From Baylisascaris procyonis (Eukaryota > Nematoda > Chromadorea > Rhabditida > Ascarididae): a stretch of 64,000 bases of DNA. Numbering within the stretch: position 1 is the first letter of the stretch; each line of letters starts with the position of its first letter. Shown here piece after piece: positions 1-14,288 of the stretch. The position numbers and the translations under genes were made by a program. The notes under the pieces were generated by a model. The model worked only from the letters and a program-made list of their open reading frames with translations, did not search any database and was not told where the DNA came from. The DNA lies in the NCBI GenBank assembly GCA_037389465.1, contig JAZARR010000105.1, positions 2,790,001 to 2,854,000 on the forward strand, read 5' to 3'.

Positions 1-597
1 GCATAACAGGTACTGGGCATCGTAACAGACACTACTGGATAATGTAAACATAACAGAGACATTTTTCTCTGAGCAAATATAACACAAACACTTTTCCCTC
101 GATCGTCAAGCGTAACCGACCGAACTCACATTAACACCAACCCAAACGCATGAAAATGTCACGGGCGACTACACATCACACCTACACCGCTCCAGCTTTT
201 AGTTAGCAAACAACTGACGCCCATAAACTCTCGACAATGGGTCACATCATGACTAAAAACAGGAAGTGGAATCTCACAATCTGCATTTGATTCGCTGCGG
301 CGAATAAAATGACAGTGAAAACTTGTGAAGGGGTATTTGCCTACCGGAGAGACAAGGCATTTGGCTACATAGGAAAAGAGGTGTGCAAAATCTGCGACAC
401 GTGTTGCATCACGGATCTTTTAACCGCATGTCACATGAACGCATGCGACTGCTCGATTTCAAATCACGCAGTATGACTTCGTCCACTTCGCAAACGGTGA
501 AAAGGAATAAGAAGCAGGCTTCTACGCGTTTTGTATGCACAATGTCTAATTTATAGAAAAAACGACAGCAAAAAAAAACAGACTAAAACACTGACCA

Positions 598-2461
598 TTA
601 ACCGCTAACGTCGCCCATTTTGTTCTTTGCATATTCAATGCGCATGCCACCCCGCTCGGAGCTGGATATCTGAAAGCCTTGCAAGCTAGTCATTGCCTGT
701 GTTGCTTGTCGTACATCTAAATATTCGACGAACGCAACCGATGTACCGCCTTTCGTATGCATCCGCAGACGACAAAAGCCGGGGAATGAGCGAAACACCT
801 GCAATACAGCTAATAACAAATTCAGCAATAAGTGTGCAACGGCACTTGCTAGATGTGCCATATGTTCACTGCTTAAACCTGGCCACATTGAACCGCTTTA
901 CTTCTAGCGCAAATTTTAAGCTTCTAGCGCATAGTGGATATGCTGATCAAACCACAAACAGTACTTATCGTTGGTTTTTTCACGAGACAGCTTCTTGAAG
1001 TCACACTAGAAGTAAACGCTTCTTTCCATCTGGTATGCATAAATATCTGCTATCAAAAGAAAAAAATTTCAAAAAAGGCCGCTGAAGTACTTGAATAAAA
1101 AAAAAATTGAGCATAAATGTTAAAGGAGATGGTGATTTATATTTAATGCGCAGATTCAATGGAACTTTCCAATAAACTCGTCGGGATATCCAGCCAATAA
1201 ACAACCATAATAAGGCTCTACATCTCTCATCAAGCATTTATACCACCTTAAACAAAAAAGATCCCCAGCCACGCAATAGCGTCCTTTAAAGACTTGCTCG
1301 AGCTCAAACGCTACTCCACCCTTGCAGTTAATCGATTATAAACAAGATGGAATCACCAAGCAGAACAAACATCCCAAATACGTGACAACTGCATATGACA
1401 AGGGCAACCGTAATGCCTCTCAACGGCAATTCCATTGTGCAATACTTTGTGGAGATTCATCAAGTTAAAGGACCTAGAAACTTTGCATCATTTCACCTTG
1501 CACTCTAACATCACATCGTGGAGCTTGGCAACAATAAAGTCATTATCTCGCATCCTACAAATAAAAACGGCAAATGGTTCTTCGAAGTTGCTACAAGTCG
1601 ATGTTCAGATGGATCGACAAGTGCTGCTTTTGCCAGTCAATGATGATATGACGCAAAGATAATAAGCTAAGCATTACCCTGCGAGGTTTCGTCCATCAAT
1701 CTCGTCTTTCGCCTACCTCAAATTGCCTGACACACCTCAAGTTCATTCTTCTATTATATGCATGATGCAGACAATTTTGCATTCTGTCAAGCATACAAAG
1801 CGCACCATAATGAGAAAAAAATACAGCTTTACTCGAACGAAAATTGCCCAATGCGACGGGAAGCTGCATAACAAACTGTTACCTAATAGAACGAAAGCGC
1901 AGAAAACGGTTTCTAAATGAACAATCATCTTTCACTGGTCAATTACTTGCCCACCATCAAAAACATTTTTTCGGAAACCTATTGATCAGGAAAAGATAAA
2001 AAGAAAGCCGAAATTGTTCATCCTGCTATAGAAGCTTATTTTATATTCATTAACGACTAGTTGCGAAGCAAATCGCCAAACAATACAATTACGTAGTATC
2101 ACATTTCGTGCATATGGGTTGCACAAGCGATGTACATTATTCCCTTAAAAATGAAAACAATCGACCTAGCTAAGTAGCTCCTCAGAGAAAAAACAACAAA
2201 ACAACAAAGAATGTCAAACGAGATAAGCAAACGTCAAGCGAAATAGTGTGTAGCTGCCGAATGATCATTAATCATCGACTAATCTCGTGGCATTTCCTCT
2301 TCAACAACAAATCGTAAGCCATTTTTTAAATAAAGAAAATAGAGGCGACGCATAAGTCAATCCTTTTGTTATGAATTATACGTGCACATTGTGATACTTA
2401 GTGGGAAAGGTGATATGAAAAAGGAGGAATGAGGCACTTCAATTGACAGCCAATCGAAAAA

Positions 2462-2532
<71 letters not shown>

Positions 2533-5500
2533 CAGCTTGACGCTTTCGCATATAGCATTAATAGCTTTTCGTCACGCAGCTTACTAGCACTAGATAATTT
2601 GCAAATACAATGCAACGAAAAAAGAATGAATGGGAAAATTCAACTTGTGATGGGAGAGATGATTCGAATGCATATATTCTAATGCTATTCGAACTTTCTC
2701 GACCGTTTACCTCGTGAAGAGCATCACTATTTACAATTAACATTTCACGGCGACAAATATTCTACGGGTTGAACAAAAGAAGTGAAACTTGCTACGTAGC
2801 TGCAGATCTCGAATAGTTCGGGTGATTTTGTTGACAAGTCATTTAGAAACATGAAAACCAAGAATACATATTTTGTATCTACGCTCGGAAACATTCCCTC
2901 AAAACAGTACAGTGAAAACACACGACGTGAAGAACTCATTCAGCTGGCGGCTAAAACATTTCAAGAAATTACAGCCATATGCCCTCTTGATGGATTGGGA
3001 CTAGTATTGGTGCACATAGGAAATTGTTCGAAACTTAAAAAATAGCAAAGACGAATCTGAATATTGTGCTCACTTTGGCGTCATAAATGCGGACGTCGAA
3101 CAATTTCCCAAGAGCTGGACTCCGCGGACATACAACGTATGGTTTGTCTCGAAGCACCGAGCAGAGTCGATTTGTATATAATGTGCATTTCGAAAAAACA
3201 CCGTCAAAGGCTTTACATCTCGTTCTGTACGATCGAGATATGAGAAAAATAATGATGTGGTGGGCAACTTTGTGCAGAACTTTTGCAGTGTTTTCATCGT
3301 CGATCCTTGCCTGCGCTTGCACTGAGAGTTCGATGCGCGCAGCATGCCCCCTCTACGGAGTTTGAAAGGACTGGCGCCCCTTGACCTTTGTAACGCCAAG
3401 TGAATTAAATCAGAATTAGTCGAAAGAATCTCTTTCACATATTCAAAGCAATTTGCTAAAATTTCCCACTTTATTCCTCTCAAAAATGGTAGTTCTTCCG
3501 TTCAATTTTAAAAGACAGCAATCTGTTATACAAATAATGACACATCTTCACAAAGGATGGACTGAGCAAGCTGCAGTTTACTTCACTGAATTTAGCATCA
3601 AAAGCTGAATAAAGAAGTATACAAAACCCTACTGACGGGCTAAATATTACTAGACTCGAATATATCGGCCGGATTCTTGCCACAAAGATTTCGGGGAAAC
3701 TCGCCGAGACATCATTCCCAGCGAAATCAAACTCGCCGAAACCCCTCGGAGATCTCTCTTAAGATAACCCAAAACCGAGATTCGGCAAGTGAAATTCGTA
3801 ATTTCTCGACTTTAAAAATATTTGCAAACGGAATATCTCGTGGAAATTTTTTCGCCTCCGGTTTCGCTGATTGTATTAATGAAAGGATCGATGAATTGAT
3901 CATTAAAATACGAAACATGATTGTTGCTTGCAGCGGATGAAGAGGTTGGAAGATACCAAATGCTGTTTTTCTTGAATTTCCTTAGTACGCCACAACAGGC
4001 CAAACTATGTTAAAGGCGCATCACTGCTTTCCTTTCTTTAAATAATCTGTTGATTCCATTGCCCCCTCCCCACCATTCAACAGTTACAATTCCTTTCTTC
4101 AAACATTCGAAAACCATGAGCGCTGCACTATACTCAAGAAACTGCGCCACTCTGCTGATGCTGTTTGAATGGCATCCCTACGTCCGGCTGAGGATTGCGA
4201 AATACCCGGCGCGGGACTACCTTTCATACTAAGCTTGTCGGTAATAATGACATGAAACATGCAGAGGCAGCTAGGCAGGCAGTGAAGGAAGAAATGTCGG
4301 GTGGCGAAGAATACCGGGAGGCATGCAAATGCATACGGCGCGCAGTAGAAAGCACACAACACACCGACGTCATGGCAAGGTTTTTAACTATCCCACGTTA
4401 TATGTCGGTTCCGGGTGGTAATATTTCGATACTCTCGGAGTGAGCCAAAACCATGTGAAATGGAAACCGTGTGGAATGTGTTTAAGAAAGTGACAATGAG
4501 TCAATAAATTTCGAAAAGGATGGAAGGCCGAAATATTTAAGGAATGCGCGCATGGAAGATTTTTGCTCTTTAAAGTCTGCAACCACTGCAAAAAAACAGA
4601 TTAAATAAACACGCTGTTTTTCCATCACAAATACTTGAGCACTGATTGGCAGGATCAGTAAGTTGGACATAACGATCGACTAGCTTCATCATATAATTAA
4701 ATCTCATTTGAACTAAACGTAAAGAGTGGAACAGAATTGAAAAAAAAAAAGAAAAGAAAACATGATTAACCTGCTTCAGCTCTTCCTCGTTCACTGACTG
4801 TCCCAGATTAGCGACAAATAATGTGGAACAGGCTGCAGTAGATGCGGTTGCGGCAATAGCAGCTTGCGATACGGCGGACAATTGTGCTGCGGCTTGTGAT
4901 GCTGCCGTTAGCTGAGCCAATGCAGCCGCATTCGGCTGAAACATAGCCGCAGCCGCACTTGATGCCACCGACGGAATTTGGATGCCAGCCGCTGCCGGGA
5001 AGAGCAATGGTGTCTGTGCAAACTGTGGTAAGGTCGAAAGCGCAAGAAGCTGATGCTCGGTAAGGAAGGGCGCCATGTGAGGATCGAGACATGCGGCCGC
5101 TGTGGCAAGATCATGCGCGTGCGAGGTAGGCAAAGGTGCAACAAACTGATGTGGCGCGGCAGCGGCCGATTGCAACATAGCTTGTGGTAAGCTTGATGGC
5201 CCATTAGGAATCACTGGCGGTGAAATCTGCTTCGGTTTCGAGACCTTTGTATTGCTTCGCGCCAATTCAAGGCGTATTGTCTGTGCGTTGTCCGGATCGA
5301 ATCGTACGCCCTGCAAAGCTTTGCGTGCCTCATCAGCTTCAGCCTTTGTCGAGAACGTCACAAAGCCAACGGGGGAAGCCGTCTTTCCGTTCTTAGAAGT
5401 GATCTTGAGAAGAGAACTCTCATAGCCGGAATAAGCTCGGAAAAGCAAATACAGTTCCCGGGGTTTTGCGTCCATCGGAAGACCCGAGACGAATAGAGTT

Positions 5501-5692
5501 CGTACTTGTGCCGGCGGCACGGCTGAGGTTGTGCTCATGTTGTCGATAGATTCCATTGACTGAGCCGCCGTCAGCTTGCCGTTCTCCATCATGGGAGGCG
5601 GGCTTCGAGATCGTGATCGCTTCAGCCTAATATTTGCTGGGTAGCGTTGTTCGGGACACCAAAAATTCTCGTGTGCTCGCAGGAACACAGAC
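598..5692 (-). CDS. mec-8: MEC-8/RBPMS/couch potato-type RNA-binding protein, two RRMs (5' end not resolved)
   Basis: Two exons are read on the minus strand: 5692-4771 (acceptor TTTGCAG, donor CAG|GTTAAT) and 798-598 (acceptor ATTGCAG, stop TAA at 600-598). The first exon carries an RS-like stretch (RSRSRSPPP), RRM1 (RNP2-like LFVSGLP, RNP1-like VGFVTFS), a long Ala/Gln/Ser-rich linker, and the start of RRM2 ([17 protein letters not shown]). The second exon completes RRM2 ([27 protein letters not shown]) and ends six residues later. Joining the exons gives one continuous RRM2, so the 3972 bp intron is well supported. This family (C. elegans MEC-8, fly couch potato, vertebrate RBPMS) binds GCAC motifs and regulates alternative splicing in the nucleus, in worms in touch neurons, muscle and hypodermis. 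The true start is unsure: Met-Met-Glu-Asn near 5592 is possible, but the open frame reaches the acceptor, so upstream exons are likely. Confidence 0.9.
799..4770 (-). other. Large intron of the mec-8-like gene, splitting RRM2
   Basis: This interval lies between a donor inside the RRM2 helix-1 coding sequence and the acceptor preceding the rest of RRM2. It contains a (TA)32 microsatellite and several chance open frames on both strands, the longest a 137-codon minus frame at 3483-3070 that overlaps an opposite-strand frame and resembles no family I know. I see no further exon that would keep RRM2 intact. Confidence 0.75.
2465..2528. repeat. (AT)32 dinucleotide microsatellite
   Basis: An uninterrupted run of 32 AT units inside the mec-8-like intron, likely length-variable between individuals. 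It makes meaningless Ile-Tyr open frames on both strands. Confidence 0.97.
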
Positions 5693-8600
5693 CTGCAAAT
5701 AAACACATCCTAGAAACGAATCGTACAACATTCAAGTTCATCAACGGCGTATACAAGAAATTGGATTTACTGGCCCGAAAATTACGTTGTTGGGTTCATC
5801 AATAAAGAAACGGAATGGAAGCGAAGTAAAACGTTTCTTCTCAGGCATACAACACTGACCAAAAACATTCCTGAAAAATCAACGTTAACCGCCGGCAACG
5901 CTTCCAGAAGACTACCAGAAACACAGAGCTATATATATAAACTTAATCAGAAGAACATAACAGCGCTTTGACAAGAACTTTCGCGAGCTTCCTCACAAGA
6001 TCAGGCGATGAAGAGACGATAGTGCCTAGATGCGGAGTGACTATAAGGCACGACGAACTCGCTGCTTAAGCACCCGTCGATCTACCTAACAAATGTCGCC
6101 TCTGCAATCAACAGTACACAGACATTGTGAGTACAATACACGGAGCGATTGAGTCACTCCAATGCGCCACAAGAGTGCACCACTTCTCGCCTTCTGAAGC
6201 AAAACAGGTTTAGCTCCCTCAACGGGTGTTTCTGCTCAGCGCTCGAATACTTCTAGAGAACTTCCGATCATAGAAGTGCACCTGGATACGGACATATCTA
6301 AATTGTCCGATCTTAACTGTTCATCTCTCTAACTGCAGAACGCCATTAGTCAAGCGCAACAGCGTGCACAACCACCGAAAACTTTGCTTGTGCATGTTTG
6401 CAGAACAATGCACTTTACAGTTCCATCAAAACATAGATGCACTAAAACATAAGCCGTTAGCTTGAACCAGATGAGTGAATCTACTCGCCTTCTCACCCTT
6501 TTTTCGATTTGAAACAGAACTGCTTGCCATTCGAAACTCGAGAAAAACCAAGACAAATGCGTTCAAAAATAACCTAGCAGATAATGAGACAGAAAGCAGA
6601 TATATGAAAAATTCTGAGATAAAAACCGTGAGCTCGGTTCAAGACTTTCCAGTGTGAACGCGGTGCACGAATGAAGAAATCTTTCGTTGCTTTTGAATTG
6701 CATAAAAAGCACAAAAATCAAATTGAAACAGGATGGAGCAATTCATTTTCGCATAGCCTTTCAAGTATTCGACTATGATTTTGTATTTTGCGAGTGCACG
6801 ATTAAAGCCAATTTCCGAAATGCCGCCATTTTGAAATGAGAAAATAATGATGCACACCGATTTTAAAGATACGAAAGCCTCAAGGGAGAAATCAGATTGC
6901 TTAACAATCTTCATAAAAAAAAAGGAAAAAAAAATTAATGACCGTTGAAAACAATTGAAGTTTACGAGATCTACCATAAACAGAAGAGTTTGGCTTTATC
7001 TTTTACATGGAAGTGTCTTTCCCCTGGTAGGCGAGCATGTCACACAACACTATTAAGAGTAATACAGCAAACGCTCAGAACAATAAAAACCGTTAACTTC
7101 AACATATGCAGAAATGTTTGATGGTGCCTCGATGACGACACCCTAGCAGCCATCGATTTTCGACGCCTTCAGAAAGAAACATGTGAAACACTTTTTCGAG
7201 TGCTGTTGCAGTTTATACGCGAAACTGATCTGAAATATCACCTGAGGAAAATTGTCCCACACTTCAACAGTGCTAATTGTATGTGTTAGCGGTCTATTCC
7301 TCGTAAGACCAATTAAGAGATGTAGAAGAGTGAATAAACATCGATAATATGATCTCACAACAGCGATCTACAACAGAAAAAAAAAAAAATACAAATACTT
7401 AAGAGTGGGCAACAGCTATACATGTGCACTCCCCATTACCTCAATCAATTACGACCTCAGAACTATGGACGAATATGCTGAATCACTGCAGATCGGAGCA
7501 GAAGAACAAAAAAAGCAGCGACGCATGAAAAATAAAAGCAATATACAGATTCCGATGAGAAGTCGCATCCAAAGAGTAAAAAAATGGATCAAGGAAAATA
7601 TCATAAAATGTGTAATTTGATGAAAATTTCGAAAATGAGGCGACTTTCCACGCTCTAATCGACTAAGTGAAAGCCGTGCACAAATTCCTGCATAATGATC
7701 ACTTCAAGTTTCTATTTCTTCCCCTTCACCCCCTCCCCCCCCCCTTCCAACACGCAAATCAGCTAAAGTACTCCTCCAAGTGATGACACAGAAATATTTG
7801 CCGTGATCCTTAACACTACATCGAGTGAATGAAATCCCATAAAGGAAATCCGAAGACGTGCATCATTTTAAAACGTTTACAACGGCTACCATAATTTGTT
7901 GATGGGGTATGGAATTGCTTCCGATAAAGCCCTTATTGCGAGTATTGCGGTCACATTCTATCACTCTCTAAGCACTAATCTTCTAACGTACTTTTGATTA
8001 AAATTTCTGCGTATATTTGCCTCCTATCATTACTAATATTCATAAAAACTATAGCACGATCCGCTTAACACAATCTAATTCCCGACCTATGTCAGTACAG
8101 AAGATCCGGCTAGATGTATGGCAATTTCATTTTGGCGACAAAAGTGTAAAAATTAATAGACGAGCAGAAAACATCACAAGTTAATTTAGCCGTTGGGCAA
8201 AAAAAAACTAGTTCGATTAGTGCTGTTGAGTGGCGACGCTGTGTACGTATGGGTGCTATAAAGTGAAAAGAACGAATACGATGCGAGTGGGAAGCGCAAA
8301 GAAATAATGTGGCCATAGTTGAAAGCTATTACAATCTGCGATGCAGTCATGCTGATCGCTCATCACATCGCCGAATGCAACGATGATTAGATGTGGAAAT
8401 TGTGGATAATAGATCGCACTGGATTACACAACACCGATCAGTAGCCCAATTAACGGAACGTGCTTAATTAGTACTGTTGAAGTTGGAAGATGAGAAGCGC
8501 ACACTCTCCATGATCGCAACGAATGCGCTTTCGCTTTCGATACACGCTATAAAGCGCTCTGCTAGACGTCCTCTTTTGATAGCACTCGAATGTACAGCGC

Positions 8601-9866
8601 ATTCATCGCATCACGACAACTTCAAAAATGTTGGCCAACAACGCAACAATGACGTCATTCTTATGAAATTCTGCAAAACTGAAAATTTATAATCCGACGA
8701 CAGCGACCGACTCCTAATGAAATGAATAAGCAATAACAATATCGCAATAATAAAATATGCAAGCAGACAATTTCACGGTGCTCGAGCTCGAGCTCAAGCT
8801 TTTTCACAAACAGCCTTAATTTACTTCACCCTATATGACTTCTATCTATCTTACATTTTGCACTTACACACCGCACACTTCTAAGGAAACGAATGGAGTT
8901 CACTCGAGTGTGTGTAAAGCCATTGGATAAATCAGTCTGTAAGCCACCTTGACTCAATGAAAACGACTGCAATTAGAATCAAAGCAAAACAATCGCTATC
9001 TCTATTTTTTCGTTTCTCAATTCCTCGCCATTCCTCATCTCTCGCTGTTTATTTGACCATGCCTAACAATCCTTAAGTTTTAGCCGCATAACTTCTATTA
9101 TTCTACTGTACTGACAATTACTTCCTAGGTAGTTCAATTGATTCTATCGTGCATATTGTGAAGCCTATCCTAAATAAGTTGTTTACAGCATCGTCATTCT
9201 TTGCGCAATGCAAAGTGTCTAAACCAATTCATACAGCACACACATCGCCCACTCTTATGTTGTCAAAAAAAAGCATTTAATCAACAAATCGATTGATTCA
9301 TGGCACAAACAACGGATTCAGGCCCCTAAATGTTCACATGTTTAGATAACGATGAAATGGTGAATTCCTTTGCACATGAATATAACATTCATTAATGTTG
9401 CATAGTTCTATACTTCAGAGAGAATAATCAGCGACGACCAAATTTAACGGCAACAACACGACGACGACAAAACGAATGCAAGAGAGTGAGCGAAATGCCC
9501 GATCGCATCGGTTACACAACATCGACAAGAATCAAAGTTGCTGAGACCCTCCGGCAAACTATCGAAATCACCGAACGAGGCGTTGAGACAAAGGAAAACG
9601 TTGGCAATATCATGAGAAATGGGTATGCCTGAACAATCGTACAAACAATTGCAAAGTGATTAACACTTCAGACGGATGGCGCAGCACTCCAAACGAGTGC
9701 CCATCAAACAGCATTACAATGTAGTTTATAACATTTCGACGCGTTCATATATCTTTCTATAAATATTCACCACAAACGAACAATGCATACATATAGATAT
9801 ACTTGTGTTATGAGCATACACAAATACACCTTGAACAAGAATGCCGGAAAACACGTTGCAAATATT

Positions 9867-9920
9867 TATACCGAAGTAAAGCACAGGTAACGAAGCATTG
9901 CATAGGTAACGAAGCGGGAG
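9867..9920. repeat. Short direct repeat (AGGTAACGAAGC twice)
   Basis: Two near-adjacent copies of AGGTAACGAAGC occur about 24 bp apart in an otherwise featureless AT-rich stretch. No function is suggested. Confidence 0.7.
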
Positions 9921-10885
9921 CAAAAAAATTCTCAATTAAAAAGTGAAGCAGAAATTAAGTTTTTGCAATCGCCGAAATATTTGTATGAAGGAGAAGAAAG
10001 AGTTCGTAAAACAAAAAAATAATAATAATAATAAAAGTTGAAAAGTGAATAAAATACACTGTTTTACGCAGAAGAAAAAAACACTACTTTAAAGCTCTCA
10101 CCAAAAAAAAAAAAAAAAAAAAAAAAAACTACGAAGAATAAAGTGCAGTTTACGACCGTTCAAAGCGTTCGCAGTGGTTGCAATAATAAACTGGTTGAAA
10201 GAATTTCACAGAAATTTATACTGATCACAAAAATTCAGTAGGCAAATAAATTAAAGATGAATACAAAGAAGAAAAAAAAAAAACATGCAGAAGTGCACTA
10301 AACAAGGTGGCACGATACGCATTTTTTATAATTCCACTCAACGGACTAACCAGCCGCATGAATCGCCAGTAGATAATAAAATGTGCGCAATAATGCAACC
10401 GTGTTTTATCTGATCCATCCGCTTGTATAAATCTAAAAATTGAAGGCTTGAAAATGCACGCGGGTTTTTAGTCACTTTAGAAGATCTACAATTCATTTCG
10501 AGGTCAAAAGGATAATCTGAGTGCCGATTTAGGTGAGCGACACATCGCTTAACTCATAGGCCTAGCCTCGGCGGCTGCGAATTTGACGCTATCGAAAAGA
10601 GAGACAAACGTCAAATTTGCGTGAAAGCATGAAAACTGCCACGATAGGCAACCAAAACAAATGACGAGACTTCATAAGCGATTTGAAGTAATAAGAGCAA
10701 AAAAGCTCACCTATAACTGAAAACAATTAAAGCAGAAGTGTGAGTATTGGGTTCGAAATGATCCACGAACAACTCATATAACGTTCCTTCCACGAACGCA
10801 GGCGTGTGCACTGGGCAAGAAAAACGGAAAGCCGCAGCAGAGTTGACCCGTTGACGGTCACATGCACACACACACACACAAACTA

Positions 10886-10918
10886 AGTGACCACCTACAC
10901 TATGCATAGGTGGTCACT
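10886..10918. repeat. Perfect 12 bp stem, 9 nt loop hairpin followed by a T-run
   Basis: The arms 10886-10897 (AGTGACCACCTA) and 10907-10918 (TAGGTGGTCACT) are exact inverse complements around a 9 nt loop. On the plus strand six or more T follow almost at once, and a short (CA)n tract lies just before. It could be a Pol III-like terminator, a small RNA hairpin, or the remnant of a palindromic mobile element. No flanking small-RNA gene was recognised. Confidence 0.85.
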
Positions 10919-12289
10919 CTTTTTTGTGCAGACGTTTCTAGGCGTGATGCAAAAGCGCAATTGCATTTTGCAGTACAACGACTTGGCAAATTTGCAGACG
11001 AAAAAAAACGTCTGAGAGCGTTTTAAAATTGAAAAAGAAATAAACAACGTTAACAAATATTTCATTCAGCAGTCACTTCGACTGCTCAATAATCATTAAA
11101 AACACCACAGAATTTCTTTTACAGTTTGCAGGGGCTGATGGAGGGAGGGGGTAGGGGAGAGGGGATGAATCGCACAAAGCTGGTTGGCGTGCTTTCCTTT
11201 CTTTCAATTCCAACCGAACGAATCACTAATGACAACAACTTATGAGCAAAACGAGTAGAGGGAACGAAATCGGATTTAAAAATTAACTCATCGAGTAATA
11301 AGCCAGCTAGATTTTATCACTATTGTTTTTACAGTGCACTTGAAAGTGACCAGCATAAAGATATATACAGGTACAGAAATGATGCCATAATGTGCCTCTT
11401 CAGGTGCCTAAAAACGAATACTCCAAAGAACATGAGCGTGTCCACGAAAACTTTCTAAAGTGGGAACAGCGAAATTTAGCGATTAGAAATGACTGCAATA
11501 AAAAAGCTAACAACCTTTTCAACAAAGACGAAGCAAATGATACTGCTTTGTTTTTGTTGCGGTATGACTGTTCATCGAGGAACGAATCGTCAAAGAACAG
11601 AAGTGAATGTAACACAGGAATAAAAAATAAAATTTTCTTGCACAGGTGTTTCTCACTTGTAATAAGAGCGGCTGCAGACGCAAGAAACAATCTTTAAGAT
11701 GCACAAAAGCGAAACATCTATCGACATCATCTACACCTTAACTTCGAGGCTCTATGGAAGTGTGCTCAGACGGCAATTGAAGACCACATACAATTCATGA
11801 CAAAAGCTGCAATGGCTCTTCAGCAAAGCGACGCCATCAAATCGCCGATGCATTTTCTTTCCCGAATGGACGTCGGCGGAAAATGACGGTTTGACGCTTC
11901 CGACAATAAACAAGTGGGTCGTATGCTTTTGGTTATCAAAAAATGCTTGCAAATGGCAAAAGAATTTACCGAGGCTTCCCTTTGTCGAGCTATCTTCATC
12001 GAATACCGTTTTCAATATTTTGTGTTATATATCGCAAAAGCAGGTTGTGTTGCAATGAATAAAATAGTCTATTATATATTTATCGAATCGTTGAATTATC
12101 GCCAATTGAACAACAATTATACGATATTAGTGGATATATTTTAAAAAAAAACTAGATAATCAACTCACTAGATTCGATGAGGGAAATGAGGTTTAAATCC
12201 ACCTCACCCACAAACTTACTCAACATTCAAGACACATCGGGAACTCCACCTCTCCGATTGTGACATAACGCACACGGTGCTCTGGCAAT

Positions 12290-12620
12290 GCACAACACGG
12301 CGCGCCGCATATTGCTGAGAATGTGCGACGCGCGGCTCTTCCCGCCCCTTTACGCCACTGCGGGCGTTTCCATAGCAACATGTCAACACACTCTTGACAA
12401 GGCGCCAGTAGTGCCGCGTTGCGCTCAAAAAGTCGTGCCCTATCTTCCAAAGAGCGTCACACCAACTCCTTTCAAGTGCTCTAAATGTCTGACACTCTCT
12501 ATTTGCGCGATCTCTCATTATCGCTCTCAATCCCCGCCTTTCCTCTCAGCTTTCATCCTAGTCGCCTTGGTGTATGCGGTGCTCCCGCTCACTGTGTGGT
12601 GACGTCGCATAACTATGTGT
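12290..12620. promoter_or_regulatory. GC-richer patch with CRE-like and GC-box-like motifs (candidate promoter)
   Basis: This stretch stands out as GC-rich in an AT-rich gap, with CCCGCCCC near 12340, GCGCGCC near 12300 and GTGACGTC near 12599. Open frames occur on both strands, as expected of low stop density in GC-rich DNA. The position between the mec-8-like and cyc-1-like genes would suit a promoter or 5' exon of either, but there is no direct evidence. Confidence 0.25.
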
Positions 12621-12989
12621 TGCTCGTGATCGTTGGTGTCGTATCACCAAACATGCCATTTAGGGTCGGCATCGTTCACTCATCAATGCTATGAAAGATT
12701 CTAATCATCATACCAACAGACACGTTTACGTAACATCAAAAGACGTGCACAATGGATTCAGTAGCGTTGTTCGAGTGCATCGGTTAAGAATCGAAGCCGA
12801 GCAGTCCCACAAGTTGATGTCCCCCAAAGAGGGATATGTTATCGGATCCAAGGTGAGAGGATGTCGTGGACATTCCCACGCAACAACTATTACCCATATT
12901 TAGTGACATTCAATGCACTGATGAAGGATTCATCGCTGCAACTAAACAAAAGCGAATCATTTACGCCACAACAATTTTGGTAAAAGCCG

Positions 12990-13047
12990 ACAGGTATGTA
13001 GGTAATTTAAAAGATCGGTGCATAGGTAATCTAACAGATCGATGCAA
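12990..13047. repeat. Imperfect tandem pair, about 27 bp unit
   Basis: Two adjacent diverged copies share a GTAAT...AGATCG.TGCA core. It is a minor local duplication with no coding support. Confidence 0.6.
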
Positions 13048-14259
13048 AGCAGTAGCAAAAACACAAAGAATCATACGAGTAGAATTATCGAGAAGATAAC
13101 GTCCGCTTGCAGCCTTACTAGAACACGGATTTGTTTGCCATCATAGGACAACAGCACCCAAGTGCACCTTCAGTTGTTTCCTGCTTCGGCATCCTACATC
13201 TTGAATGGAAGCAAAATGTTTTACGTTCTGCAGATTGATACCAGTAATGCTTTTGGAATATTAGAAATATAGGATTTTCCCTATACCTTCGATGGATGGA
13301 TGGTGGCATTCGAGAGGATCCGAGGTTTTCATTCATCAAACGTTAACTAGCGTTTAAGAAATATATCAATTTTTTCATGAATAATACACAATAGAATCGT
13401 CTATTTTTACTGCTCGGTGACTAAAGTGAAAAGTAACTAAGAGACAATAGATGTAATGATAGATACATCACGTCGACAGGCGTGAGTTTGAAAGTCGACT
13501 ACCAATTAACATGTCATCGTTTTTAATGAGTGAAGGAAGCGCAAAGAACTCATGTTAAATGAATTTTTATGCATTGGAATCGTGTCATTACCGCAACAAA
13601 AAAACTATTGAGAGGTATTCGAAACACTTTCAAATGTCATCATCAAAACATGCTGATTATTTTCAGGTTGACTAATATCGAAACACAGGTGAAAATTAGA
13701 GCTATCGGAAACACAGGTAAAAATTGGAGGTATCGAAACAAAAAAAAAAAAACGCTCCCTTCAGGTTGATCAAAATCTATATCGAGTAGGGAAAAAAATT
13801 GCTAATTAGGTATTATTTTCACAACATATTTAACTGGCATTTCGAATTTTTCACTCGTTTCTGAAAAGCGTTTGATATATAAAAACAGACGATTGAAATA
13901 TTTTAAAAAGCCGTATTTTCATATCAGTATTTATAATACAGAAAATCAATGTTTTAAAAATTACTTCCGAGAGATTTTATTTCTCCCTTCATACCTCTTT
14001 CCTTTATCATTTTTTCTAACCTCTACCACTACAGTACATTACTATTCACATATTAAGCAAAATCTATTCTTTTCCTCTTTTCTCTCATTTCCGTTTTGTA
14101 TATGCGCAAAACTTATGTATACAATATATTGCTCCTTCTATAACTTGAATTATTCACCTTTATCAGCACTCTAATAGATATTCATATAGATAAATGGTGA
14201 GAAAGGAAAAACCTTTTTGTTGTTAATCTTGTTTTAAGTCACTCTTCACTTCAGTCGTC

Positions 14260-14288
14260 AAAAAAAAAAAAAAAAAATTTTTTTTTTT
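14260..14288. repeat. A18-T11 homopolymer junction
   Basis: An A18 run passes directly into T11, a perfect self-complementary homopolymer junction. Such sites are slippage-prone. Nothing else is implied. Confidence 0.95.

Noticed and set aside
2369..2682. Ile-Tyr repeat frames on both strands
   Set aside because: Direct product of the (AT)32 microsatellite.
3070..3483. 137-codon minus frame in the mec-8 intron
   Set aside because: It overlaps an opposite frame of similar length, has no known motif, and lies inside an intron supported by RRM2 continuity.
12216..12602. Overlapping 100-codon frames on both strands
   Set aside because: The region is GC-richer, which lowers stop frequency. No domain or splice context is seen, so it is treated only as a possible promoter.
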